Assembly: GCA_031273445.1 (NCBI GenBank)
Contig: JAISRV010000190.1
Span: 1-8,368 of the forward strand
From: Candidatus Adiutrix sp.
Lineage (GTDB): Bacteria > Desulfobacterota > Desulfarculia > Adiutricales > Adiutricaceae
Reading direction: 5' to 3'
Length of the DNA: 8,368 bases
How positions within the stretch are numbered: the stretch's first letter is position 1; each line of letters starts with the position of its first letter. Positions 1 through 6,883 of this stretch are shown here, piece by piece. The notes beneath the pieces are model-generated. The model was given only the letters and a program-made list of their open reading frames with translations, did not search any database and was not told the DNA's origin. A program made the position numbers and the translations under genes.

Positions 1-773
1 TCACGATATAGGGGATCGTTCCACTCCAGCATATGCCGCACATAATCCGGCTTCGGCGTTAGTTTAACAGCCTGAAAGCCGGTTTCTTCCAGAATGGTTC
101 GCATTTCTTCGACCAAGACGGCTCCAGCCACACAACCTGCCAGCGCCTCGGCCATGGCCGCCGCTTTTGGCGGAAGGGGCCGTAACAGGGCCATATCAGA
201 CATCGCAACCCGGCCGCCAAGCTTCAATACCCGAAAGATTTCGCGCCACACTTGTGGTTTGTCCGGAGAAAGATTCAGCACGCAGTTGGACAAAACCACA
301 TCAATGCTTGCATCCTGAACCGGCAAATGTTCAATCTCGCCAAGGCGAAACTCGACATTGTCGAGATTGGCGCGCTGCCGGTACTGTTCGATGTTGCGCC
401 GAGCCTTGTCGATCATTTCCGGGGTCATGTCCACACCAATAACCCGGCCAGTTTCGCCTACCTTTTCACCCGCCTGAAATACGTCAAAGCCGCCGCCGCT
501 GCCAAGGTCAAGCACGATCTGCCCCGGCCGCAAAGCGGCTATGGCCACAGGGTTGCCGCAAGAAAGCCCCATGTTCGCCCCTTCCGGCAGGTTCCGCAAA
601 CTTTCAGCATCATAGCCGACCGCTTTGGCCAGGGCGGCATGATCAAACGCCCCGCCGCAGCACGCAACAGAACAGCAAGACGCATTAGGCTTATCTAAGG
701 CTATGGCCGCATAGCTGGCGCGGACGATTTCACGCACGGTCCGGCGCTCTTTCGACTCATTTTTCAAACACAT
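1..773 (-). CDS. arsM: Arsenite S-adenosylmethionine methyltransferase ArsM (3' end beyond window)
   Basis: ArsM methylates As(III) with S-adenosylmethionine in the cytoplasm, giving methylated and partly volatile arsenicals. The 257 visible residues are open from ATG at 773 to the left edge; the C-terminus is missing. The SAM-binding motif I is [11 protein letters not shown] (residues 89-99). Family hallmarks are [15 protein letters not shown] (61-75), [11 protein letters not shown] (162-172) and AGCVAGA (212-218). They supply Cys72, Cys164 and Cys214, the three-cysteine As(III) site known for this family. The N-terminus has two extra vicinal pairs, Cys33-Cys34 and Cys38-Cys39. AAGGAG lies 6 nt before the ATG and fixes the start. 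The gene follows the kinase by 41 nt with no terminator seen between, so read-through is possible. Its G+C is about 56% by hand count, lower than the operon beside it, and its codons end in A/T more often. No arsR or other ars gene is visible. Confidence 0.93.
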   Translation of the reverse strand, partial: MCLKNESKERRTVREIVRASYAAIALDKPNASCCSVACCGGAFDHAALAKAVGYDAESLRNLPEGANMGLSCGNPVAIAALRPGQIVLDLGSGGGFDVFQAGEKVGETGRVIGVDMTPEMIDKARRNIEQYRQRANLDNVEFRLGEIEHLPVQDASIDVVLSNCVLNLSPDKPQVWREIFRVLKLGGRVAMSDMALLRPLPPKAAAMAEALAGCVAGAVLVEEMRTILEETGFQAVKLTPKPDYVRHMLEWNDPLYR

Positions 774-814
774 AAAGCACTCCTTAATACAATAATCGTA
801 GAAATATTGATTTG

Positions 815-1753
815 TTAAACTAAACTAATCGCCGCTCCTTTGGTCAATTCTCCGAAAATCTTTCCGGCCAAGGCGCTTTCCACCTCGTCTCGCGCGGGAA
901 TGGAATCCGAGGCCCCCTTGCGGGCGACGCACAGGGCGCTGGCCATGGCGGCTTGATCCAGAGTCCGCTCCAGAGGCAGGCCCCGCAAAATCCCGTAAAG
1001 GAAATAGCCCGTGAAAGCGTCGCCGGCCGCGGTCGTGTCGGCCGCCGGCGCCTCATAGATGCCCAAAGCGAGACGCCGCCCATGCCCATGGCAGCAAACC
1101 CCTCTCCGCCCCAGGGTCAGCAGAAGGCCCACCCCGGGATAGCTGGCGGCCAGGGAGTCGATGATGTCCAGGGGTTTTTCGCTGTCGCGGCCGGTGATTT
1201 CCGCGCCTTCAATTTCGTTGACGATCAGCCAGCTGAGCTTACGGAGATCATAAGAGGCCACGGCGGAATCCATGGGCGCCGCGTTCAGCGCCACGCGCAG
1301 CCCCCGCCGCCAGGCCTTGTCGATTATTTCGCCCACCAGGTTGGTCTCGTTCTGCAACAGCACCATGTCGTCAGCCGCGGCCTGGGCCAGCGCTTCGTCC
1401 ACATATTCTTCCGTCAGCCGGCGGTTGGCGCCGCCATATAGCAGAATGCAGTTCTGGCCCCTGGCGTCGACCTGGATGACGGCGCGCCCGCTGCGGCCGG
1501 CCGCCCGGCGGATCAAACCGGTCTCCACTCCGTTACGCTCCAGAGCCGCCGCCAGCATTTCCCCGTCTTCGCCGATAACCCCGACATGACAAACGAGGCT
1601 GCCGGCCTTGGCCGCGGCTATGGACTGGTTCAGACCCTTGCCGCCGCAAAAAACGGAATAATCAAGACAGGGCCTGGTTTCGCCGGGCCGCGGAAAACTG
1701 TCCACCCGGTAAACGTCGTCAATATTAAGCGAACCAAAATTCCAGATTTTCAT
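815..1753 (-). CDS. PfkB-family sugar kinase, ribokinase type
   Basis: This is an ATP-dependent carbohydrate kinase of the ribokinase/PfkB family, 312 residues from the chosen ATG, close to the usual ribokinase size. The N-terminus FGSLNIDDVYRVDSFPRPGET (6-26) is the substrate-side strand and lid region. GGKGLNQSIAAAKAG (37-51) is PfkB signature 1. NAAP (157-160) and VNEIEGAEITG (178-188) are ribokinase-like. DTTAAGDAFTG (239-249) is signature 2, with Asp245 as the catalytic base and an anion hole. A GTG at 1771 in the same frame would add six residues and overlap the hydrolase gene. ATG at 1753 is preferred because the family N-terminus starts there and AGGGG sits just upstream, 8 nt after the hydrolase stop. 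The tight spacing implies co-transcription. It probably phosphorylates a sugar released by the hydrolase. Ribose is the default guess by family, but other pentoses or hexoses are possible and the sequence does not decide. Confidence 0.88.
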   Translation of the reverse strand: MKIWNFGSLNIDDVYRVDSFPRPGETRPCLDYSVFCGGKGLNQSIAAAKAGSLVCHVGVIGEDGEMLAAALERNGVETGLIRRAAGRSGRAVIQVDARGQNCILLYGGANRRLTEEYVDEALAQAAADDMVLLQNETNLVGEIIDKAWRRGLRVALNAAPMDSAVASYDLRKLSWLIVNEIEGAEITGRDSEKPLDIIDSLAASYPGVGLLLTLGRRGVCCHGHGRRLALGIYEAPAADTTAAGDAFTGYFLYGILRGLPLERTLDQAAMASALCVARKGASDSIPARDEVESALAGKIFGELTKGAAISLV

Positions 1754-1761
1754 GGCCGCCC

Positions 1762-3972
1762 CTAACTCCACACTTCTATTTTGGCGGCCGCGCCTTTGGC
1801 GACGGCGATATGTTCGCCGATTTTCCTATCCTGGCCGTCGACTTTTATTTTCAAAGGCGCCCGCCCGATGAACCTGACGGTCATGGCCCGGTCGGCCGAA
1901 GGCGCGGTGACCGCGGCATAGTGGTCGTCATGCTGGAAGCGGGTAAAACGTCCGACCCCGTCGGCTTCAAAGATCAAGGCCCCGTCTTTGAAAAGTTTCG
2001 TCTTATCGCTGACGCTCAGACGATACAAACCGTCGAAGGCCTTGATGTTGTCCATTTCCAGCGCCCGGCCCTCGGCCGAACCGAAATAGAAGCCGTCCCA
2101 GCTGTTGACCCCAAAATGCTCCATAACCCAAATCAGGGGAATGAGGGCGCCCCAGCCGTAAAAAGAGTCGGTGTCCACACTGTCGCCGTCGCCGGTGAAG
2201 GTGTTGTAGTTTTCGTAACAGGCGCGCTTTTCGGTCCAGCATTTATGAAAGACGCCCGTGCAGCGTTCGGCCAGACGCGAGGCCTCCGCGGCGAAGCCGT
2301 AGCGGCGCAGGCCCAGGTAGGTCACGAAATTAAGCGGCGGCCACATGCGTCCGCGCCAGTAGACGTCGTCATTGACGGCCGGGTCTTTCAGCCAGATGGA
2401 CGGCAGAGGCGCGGCGGTCCAGAACTCGCTCTCGTCAAAGATGTGTTTGACCAGGCGGGCGGCGCGGTCCCGATCCGGAATGCCGGCGGCCAGAGGATAA
2501 AAGCTGGTGGGGCTGGGGCTGACGAAACTTCCGTCCCAGCGGCGGTTGGCGTAAAGGCCGCGCTCCTCGTCCCACAGGGCGGCGTCGATGCGGCGCTTAA
2601 AGGTCTCGGCGCGCTCGCTCAGCTTCGCGGCCGTTTCCCGTTCCCCCAGGGCCGCGGCCAGTTCGGCCAGGGACTCGCCTTCCAGCGCCAACAGACTGTT
2701 CAGGGCCACGTCTTCCATGTTGATGGCGCCGGTCTCCGGGCAAAACTCGGCGCTGTCGAACATGGGGCTGTTGTCCATGGCCGCTTCATTCTTGGCCGCC
2801 AGCTTGGTGCGTTTGAAGTGGCCGTCGCCGCCGATGGAGCTGCCGTATTCCAGCACTCCGTTGCCGTTGCCGTCGCGATGATCGAACCACCACAGGTGGG
2901 CCTTGAGCAGAGAGCCGAAAACCCTTTTGACCAAGGCCTTATCGCGGGTCAGCTGATAATAGCTGAGCACGATGAAGCCGGCGATGGGCGGCTGGGACCG
3001 ATCCACCCACTCGGTGAATTCGGACATCAGGCAGGCCAGGTTGTCCGCCGGGGTCACATTGTCCAAGGCGGCCAGGATGTTGTTCTGAGCCATCTGCCAG
3101 TCGCCGGAATAAGCGTTGATCAGAGCGTGATAAAAAACATCGTCCAGCCAGACGAACCAGCCGCCGAACTTGCGGTCGATCCAGTAGCGGGTCAGGGAGG
3201 TGAAGGTTCGGCCGTTTTTAAAATCGGCGATATTGTTCCAGGCCATGACGTCCCGCAGGGCCTCCGGGCAGCGGTCAAAGCGGCCTTCCATTTTAAGGGC
3301 CCTGGAGACGGAGGCCTTAAGCCCGTCCAGGGCTTCTTCTCCAGCCGCCAAAGCCGCCCCGGCTTTGGCTTGAGCCAGCCCGGCGTCGTTGGCGATGGCC
3401 AGAGCGAACTCGATGACCGGGGTTTCCTCAAAATTGTAGGCCCAGGCGCACCAATGGGGTTCGGCCGCATTTTTCAAAGGAGCGTAGTAGCCGTATTCGA
3501 CCATGGCTCGCCCCACATAGTCATAGTCGTCGGTCAGGCAGGCGCGGACGGGCTCGTCCTTCATCCTGGGGATGAAGATGTAGCTGCGATATTTAAATTC
3601 GGCCTGCCCGTTGACCCAGGCCGCCTGGCCCTGGCCTTCAAAACCCATGGTGACGAAGACCCAGAAGCGCAGACCCCATTCGCCGGGCTTCACCGCCTTG
3701 ATCCGGCCCCTGACCGTCCACTCGTCGGTCTTGAAGTATTCCAGGCGCAGAACGGTGCCGTTGTGTTCGGCCTCCAGGGCGCAGTAGCGGCCGTCGTGGT
3801 CGTGCTCCAGCAGTTTCATGGCCCCGGAAAAAGGGAAGTCGGCGTAAGTGTTGCCGGCATAGCTGTAGGCGCTGAGCCCGATGCGGAACCTGGCCGGCAG
3901 AAACATCATGATCGTCGGGCTCTGGGGGCTCCAGGTGTTGAAGTGTTTTTCCTTGGAAATGTTATGCATCAT
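1762..3972 (-). CDS. Cytoplasmic glycoside hydrolase, GH63/MGH1-like (alpha/alpha)6 barrel
   Basis: A 736-residue protein with no signal peptide, so it acts in the cytoplasm. Residues about 20-220 look like a beta-rich N-terminal domain, about 230-625 an (alpha/alpha)6 barrel, and 630-736 a small beta-rich tail. Clan GH-G/GH63-type landmarks are in order: WFVWLDDVFYHAL (272-284), with Asp277/Asp278 the candidate general acid; DHRDGNGNGVLEYGSS (364-379); MDNSPMFD (399-406); YWRGRMWPPLNF (538-549); and ENYNTFTGDG (587-596), with Glu587 the candidate base. Relatives include mannosylglycerate and glucosylglycerate hydrolases, trehalase-like enzymes and other alpha-glycosidases, so the bond cut is probably alpha. 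The usual Pro in WRGP is Arg542 here. Two ATGs stand in tandem: AGAGG is 2 nt from the first and 5 nt from the second (3969), so the true start may be the second. The kinase follows 8 nt later and the transporter ATPase precedes by 67 nt. The substrate is unknown. Confidence 0.85.
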   Translation of the reverse strand: MMHNISKEKHFNTWSPQSPTIMMFLPARFRIGLSAYSYAGNTYADFPFSGAMKLLEHDHDGRYCALEAEHNGTVLRLEYFKTDEWTVRGRIKAVKPGEWGLRFWVFVTMGFEGQGQAAWVNGQAEFKYRSYIFIPRMKDEPVRACLTDDYDYVGRAMVEYGYYAPLKNAAEPHWCAWAYNFEETPVIEFALAIANDAGLAQAKAGAALAAGEEALDGLKASVSRALKMEGRFDRCPEALRDVMAWNNIADFKNGRTFTSLTRYWIDRKFGGWFVWLDDVFYHALINAYSGDWQMAQNNILAALDNVTPADNLACLMSEFTEWVDRSQPPIAGFIVLSYYQLTRDKALVKRVFGSLLKAHLWWFDHRDGNGNGVLEYGSSIGGDGHFKRTKLAAKNEAAMDNSPMFDSAEFCPETGAINMEDVALNSLLALEGESLAELAAALGERETAAKLSERAETFKRRIDAALWDEERGLYANRRWDGSFVSPSPTSFYPLAAGIPDRDRAARLVKHIFDESEFWTAAPLPSIWLKDPAVNDDVYWRGRMWPPLNFVTYLGLRRYGFAAEASRLAERCTGVFHKCWTEKRACYENYNTFTGDGDSVDTDSFYGWGALIPLIWVMEHFGVNSWDGFYFGSAEGRALEMDNIKAFDGLYRLSVSDKTKLFKDGALIFEADGVGRFTRFQHDDHYAAVTAPSADRAMTVRFIGRAPLKIKVDGQDRKIGEHIAVAKGAAAKIEVWS

Positions 3973-3980
3973 GGCCTCTT

Positions 3981-4025
3981 AATATTGGAAAATATTTGGA
4001 AAATATGCGGCCTCGAATAATTCGA
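3981..4025 (-). promoter_or_regulatory. AT-rich intercistronic element before the hydrolase gene
   Basis: The 67-nt gap between the ATPase and hydrolase genes is strikingly AT-rich against its surroundings. On the plus strand it holds a near-tandem repeat, TATTGGAAAA (3983-3992) then TATTTGGAAAA (3993-4003), followed by a perfect inverted repeat TCGAA-TAA-TTCGA (4013-4025). It may be an internal promoter, a regulator site, or an unstructured stretch that helps ribosome loading. No convincing -35/-10 pair was found. Confidence 0.35.
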
Positions 4026-4039
4026 TCCGTCCGGAAGCG

Positions 4040-5110
4040 TCACCTGGTTTCGACTCGCGCGTAATAATGAACGTACTGGGGCCGGGTGCTCACGGTCAAT
4101 TCCTGCCCGGGGGCATACACGGCGGCCTCGCTGGAATTGAGCGCCACCAGCTGCACTTCGTCGGCCCCCATAAAGCCGTTTATTTTGCGGACGCTGCCGG
4201 TGAACACCGTATCTTTGATTTTGAAAGGAACGGCGCCCGGCCCCGGCTCGCGGTCGATGTGAAAGTGTTCGCCGCGAATGGCCACGGTGACGGCATCGCC
4301 GGGCTTGAAGCCGTCACGCTCATTGACGGGGAAGGACCAGCCCGGCCCCTCCACCGTCAACAGCCCGTTTTTTTCGACCAGCCGGCCGTCGAGGATATTG
4401 GCCTTGCCGATAAAGCCGGAGGCGAAAACGCTGGCCGGCTGGTTATACATGGTCCAGGGGTCGTCCCACTGCTCGATGCGGCCGTCATTCATCAGAATGA
4501 CGGCGTCGGACATGGTCAGGGCCTCTTCCTGATCGTGAGTGACGAAGACCGTGGTTATGCCCACCTGCCGCTGGATGCTGCGAATTTCATATTGCATCTC
4601 CACGCGAATCTTACGGTCGAGGGCCGAGAGCGGTTCGTCCAGCAGCAGCATGTCCGGCTGGATGACCAGGGCCCGGGCCAGGGCCACCCGCTGCTGCTGG
4701 CCGCCGGACATCAGGGTGACCCGGTCGTTGTCCCGGCCTTCAAGCTTGACCAGCTTCAGGGCCCAGTCGACTTTCTCGTCGATCTCGGCCTGGCTCCGCT
4801 TGCGAATCTTCAGGCCGTAAGCGATGTTTCGGGCCACGGTCATGTTGGGGAACAAGGCGTAATTCTGAAACATCATGCCGATATTGCGCTGCTCGGTCGG
4901 CTTCGGGGTCAGTTCCCGGCCGCCCAGAAAAACGCGGCCTTTATCCGGCGACTCCAGCCCGACGATGATTTTGAGCATGGTGGTCTTGCCGCAGCCGGAA
5001 GGACCCAACAGGGAAAGGAAGGAGCCCTTGGGCAATGAAAAAGATATGTCCTTCAGCACCCTGTTTTCGCCGAAAGACTTTTCCACATGCTCCACCCGCA
5101 GATAGGACAT
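4040..5110 (-). CDS. ABC transporter ATP-binding protein, PotA-like
   Basis: The 356-residue ATPase powers the importer from the cytoplasmic face. Walker A is GPSGCGKTT (36-44), the Q-loop MMFQNYALFP (79-88), the ABC signature LMSGGQQQR (133-141), Walker B LLLDEP (155-160), the D-loop SALD (162-165), and the H-loop His192 in VTHDQEEA. All catalytic residues are intact. Residues about 235-356 form a C-terminal TOBE-type extension, as in PotA/FbpC/MalK-type ATPases that serve solute importers. The start at 5110 has GGAGG about 6 nt upstream, and this site overlaps the stop of the PotC-like gene, so the two are probably coupled. Family annotation would read spermidine/putrescine ATPase, but such ATPases say little about substrate. 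Its place between the permeases and the hydrolase ties import to the catabolic genes. Confidence 0.93.
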   Translation of the reverse strand: MSYLRVEHVEKSFGENRVLKDISFSLPKGSFLSLLGPSGCGKTTMLKIIVGLESPDKGRVFLGGRELTPKPTEQRNIGMMFQNYALFPNMTVARNIAYGLKIRKRSQAEIDEKVDWALKLVKLEGRDNDRVTLMSGGQQQRVALARALVIQPDMLLLDEPLSALDRKIRVEMQYEIRSIQRQVGITTVFVTHDQEEALTMSDAVILMNDGRIEQWDDPWTMYNQPASVFASGFIGKANILDGRLVEKNGLLTVEGPGWSFPVNERDGFKPGDAVTVAIRGEHFHIDREPGPGAVPFKIKDTVFTGSVRKINGFMGADEVQLVALNSSEAAVYAPGQELTVSTRPQYVHYYARVETR

Positions 5111-5120
5111 GACGCCCTCC

Positions 5121-5915
5121 TCACATATTCATCAGTTTTTTGCCGGAATAGCCCATTTTGTTCAACAACAGCGCCACGCCGGCGGCGGCCAGGGCCATGA
5201 CGGCGGCCAGGGCGTTCATATCCGGAGTGTAGCCGCTGCGCACCAGGGTGAATATTTCGATGGGCAGAGTGCGCACCCCGAAAGGCGCCAGGTAATACTG
5301 GATGCAAAAGCTGTTGAAGCACATGATGAAGGCCATCAGGGCGCCCGACAGGATGCCCGGGACCAGCTTCGGCAGGGTGACGTCGAAAAAGACGCGGACC
5401 GGCCTGGCGCCCAGAGTTCTGGCCGCGTTCTCGGTGTTGTCGTCCGCGTCGCTGAAACGGCCGAGCGTCAGCATGACGACGTAAGGCGTGATCACGGCGG
5501 TGTTGCCCAGGAACATGCCTATGTAGGACCGTCCCCAGCCGATGAAATTCAGGATCATCAAAATGGAGGTGGCCTGCACCAGCCAGGGGATGACCACCGG
5601 CAGGGAAATGAAGCGGCGATAGCGCCCGCGCCACGAGGGCGTCAGAGGCCGCATGCCCAGGGCGGTGACCGTGCCCAGGATCATCGCGGTGAAGGCCGCC
5701 GCCAGGGAAAAGCCGAAGGACAGGCCGGCGGCGGCCAGAAGGCCGTCTTCCGTGAAGAGTTTCACATACCACCTGGTGGTGAAGGCATAGGGGAGGGCGC
5801 CGTACTTGTTGGCGTTGAAGGACATGAAAACGATGACCGCTATGGGCAGGAACAGAAAGGCGTAGACCAGCCCCGTCCAGATCAGAATCGCGCGGTTGAA
5901 GGCTTTGTCTTTCAT
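5121..5915 (-). CDS. ABC transporter permease, PotC-like
   Basis: A 264-residue inner-membrane permease, the usual size for PotC/PotI-type subunits, with about six hydrophobic segments (roughly 10-31, 62-88, 104-124, 137-152, 185-205, 233-252). The EAA loop that contacts the ATPase is ENAARTLGARPVRVFFDVTL (162-181) followed by PKLVPGI. The C-terminal part, LPIEIFTLVRSGYTPDMNAL (217-236), matches the PotC pattern closely. At residues 199-203 it reads CFNSF, where typical PotC proteins have SFDDF, so the acidic pair is absent; this is one reason to doubt a polyamine substrate. The ATG overlaps the stop of the PotB-like gene as ATGA, with GGGGGA 5 nt upstream, a sign of translational coupling and of a heterodimeric channel. 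Confidence 0.92.
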   Translation of the reverse strand: MKDKAFNRAILIWTGLVYAFLFLPIAVIVFMSFNANKYGALPYAFTTRWYVKLFTEDGLLAAAGLSFGFSLAAAFTAMILGTVTALGMRPLTPSWRGRYRRFISLPVVIPWLVQATSILMILNFIGWGRSYIGMFLGNTAVITPYVVMLTLGRFSDADDNTENAARTLGARPVRVFFDVTLPKLVPGILSGALMAFIMCFNSFCIQYYLAPFGVRTLPIEIFTLVRSGYTPDMNALAAVMALAAAGVALLLNKMGYSGKKLMNM

Positions 5916-6787
5916 GCCATTCCCCCGATGGCCCGGTTGGCCTTGACCGACAGGGCCCGGATCATGAACATGATCAGGCTGAGGCAGACCAAGAAGACGA
6001 ACGACAGAGCCGAACCGTAGCCCATATCCAGAACAGTGTTGAACTGGGAGTTGATGAGCGAGCCGATCATCATGCCGCCGGAGCCGCCCACCAGACCGGG
6101 CTCGACGAAGCTGCCCGTCGCCGGGATGAGCACCAGCATAATGCCCGATAAAAGTCCCGGCATGCTCAGCGGCAGGATAATGTTGACGAAGGTTTCCAAA
6201 CGCCCGGCCCCCATGGCGCGCGAGGCCTGGACCAGATCGTCCGGTATGCCCTCAAGGGAGGCGTAGAGGCAGAGAATCATGTAGGGCAGATACTCATAGA
6301 CCAGAACGACGACCACCGCCGGCAGGGAATAAAGGATCGACCCGGAAGGGTCGGCCGCGCCCAGCCAGCCCATCAGGCTCATCAGAAAACCCCGGGACTG
6401 CAGGATGACCATCATGGCGTAGATCAGCAGCAGCTGAGAAGTGAAAAAGGGGACGATGGCCAGCATGACCAGCATGTTGCGGTTCTTTTCCCTGACCACT
6501 TTGGCGATGCCCCAGGCCGTCGGGTAGGCCAGCGCAACGCAGATGAGGGTGACCGTCAGGCCGATCAGCAGCGAGCGCCCCATCAGCCGGGCGAACATGG
6601 TCTTGGAAAACATCCGGACGTAATTGGCCGCGGTGAAGCCGGGGAAGGAGCCGTCGGAATTCAGGTTGCCGTCGAGAAAGCTGAAAACCACCAGCATGGA
6701 CAAAGGAATGAGGCTGAGGCAAAAGAAAAAGGCGGCGGAAGGCAGCAAGAGGCAATGCCCTTTTTTAGTTCTCAGGCTGAAATTCAT
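5912..6787 (-). CDS. ABC transporter permease, PotB-like
   Basis: A 291-residue inner-membrane permease with six or so hydrophobic segments (about 13-37, 72-97, 106-130, 152-176, 205-224, 257-277). The EAA loop is DLVQASRAMGAGRLETFVNI (184-203) followed by ILPLSMPG. The segment IPATGSFVEPGLVGG (221-235) corresponds to the PotB/PotH family stretch of the form P..GEFV.P.LLGG. It should pair with the PotC-like subunit. A TTG at 6808 would extend the frame by seven residues but has no ribosome site. ATG at 6787 follows GGGGG at about 10 nt, a weak signal, so initiation here may be modest. The gene lies just beyond the intra-operon terminator, so its transcript is expected to be rarer than that of the binding protein. 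Confidence 0.9.
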   Translation of the reverse strand: MNFSLRTKKGHCLLLPSAAFFFCLSLIPLSMLVVFSFLDGNLNSDGSFPGFTAANYVRMFSKTMFARLMGRSLLIGLTVTLICVALAYPTAWGIAKVVREKNRNMLVMLAIVPFFTSQLLLIYAMMVILQSRGFLMSLMGWLGAADPSGSILYSLPAVVVVLVYEYLPYMILCLYASLEGIPDDLVQASRAMGAGRLETFVNIILPLSMPGLLSGIMLVLIPATGSFVEPGLVGGSGGMMIGSLINSQFNTVLDMGYGSALSFVFLVCLSLIMFMIRALSVKANRAIGGMA

Positions 6788-6816
6788 GGCCAGTTCGCCC
6801 CCGGGCAATCGCGGTT

Positions 6817-6857
6817 AAAAAACCGGCCGGGGCCGCCGATGCGGCAGCCCCGGCCGG
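6817..6857 (-). terminator. Intrinsic terminator between binding-protein and permease genes
   Basis: Read on the minus strand, a 15-bp GC-rich stem (CCGGCCGGGGCTGCC paired with GGCGGCCCCGGCCGG, one G-U pair) closes a GCATC loop and runs straight into TTTTTT. The stem begins 26 nt after the stop of the binding-protein gene. The T-run is only on the minus-strand side, so it acts in the direction of the operon. It most likely stops a share of transcripts and stabilises the upstream mRNA end, giving excess binding protein over membrane subunits. Confidence 0.88.
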
Positions 6858-6883
6858 CTCGTCGAATTCCGATCCCTCAAGAA

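Noticed and set aside
252..698. Plus-strand frame of 148 codons opposite arsM
   Set aside because: The minus-strand arsM reading frame is open across the whole stretch with conserved SAM and arsenic-site motifs.
789..818. Possible dedicated arsM promoter: TTAACA (813-818), 18-nt spacer, TATTGT (789-794) on the minus strand
   Set aside because: The -10 match is weak, and the expected transcription start (near 782) would fall within the arsM ribosome binding site, leaving almost no leader.
1754..1771. GTG start at 1771 for the sugar kinase
   Set aside because: It would overlap the hydrolase stop and add six residues outside the family N-terminus; ATG at 1753 has a better ribosome site and position.
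1810..4020. Open frame of 736 codons on the plus strand, the same length as the hydrolase gene opposite
   Set aside because: It is the antisense shadow of the hydrolase, produced by strong GC bias at the third codon position. It has low-complexity composition rich in Gly, Ala, Val and His, no recognisable domain, and the true gene has clear family motifs. The equal length is chance.
4067..5038. Plus-strand frame of 323 codons opposite the ATPase gene
   Set aside because: Antisense shadow; the minus strand carries all ABC ATPase motifs in order.
5109..6020. Plus-strand frame of 303 codons opposite the permease genes
   Set aside because: It spans the junction of two real permease genes, is rich in Gln, Gly, His and Arg, and shows no membrane segment or family motif.
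6788..6808. TTG start at 6808 for the PotB-like permease
   Set aside because: No Shine-Dalgarno precedes it, and the seven added residues do not resemble a permease N-terminus.
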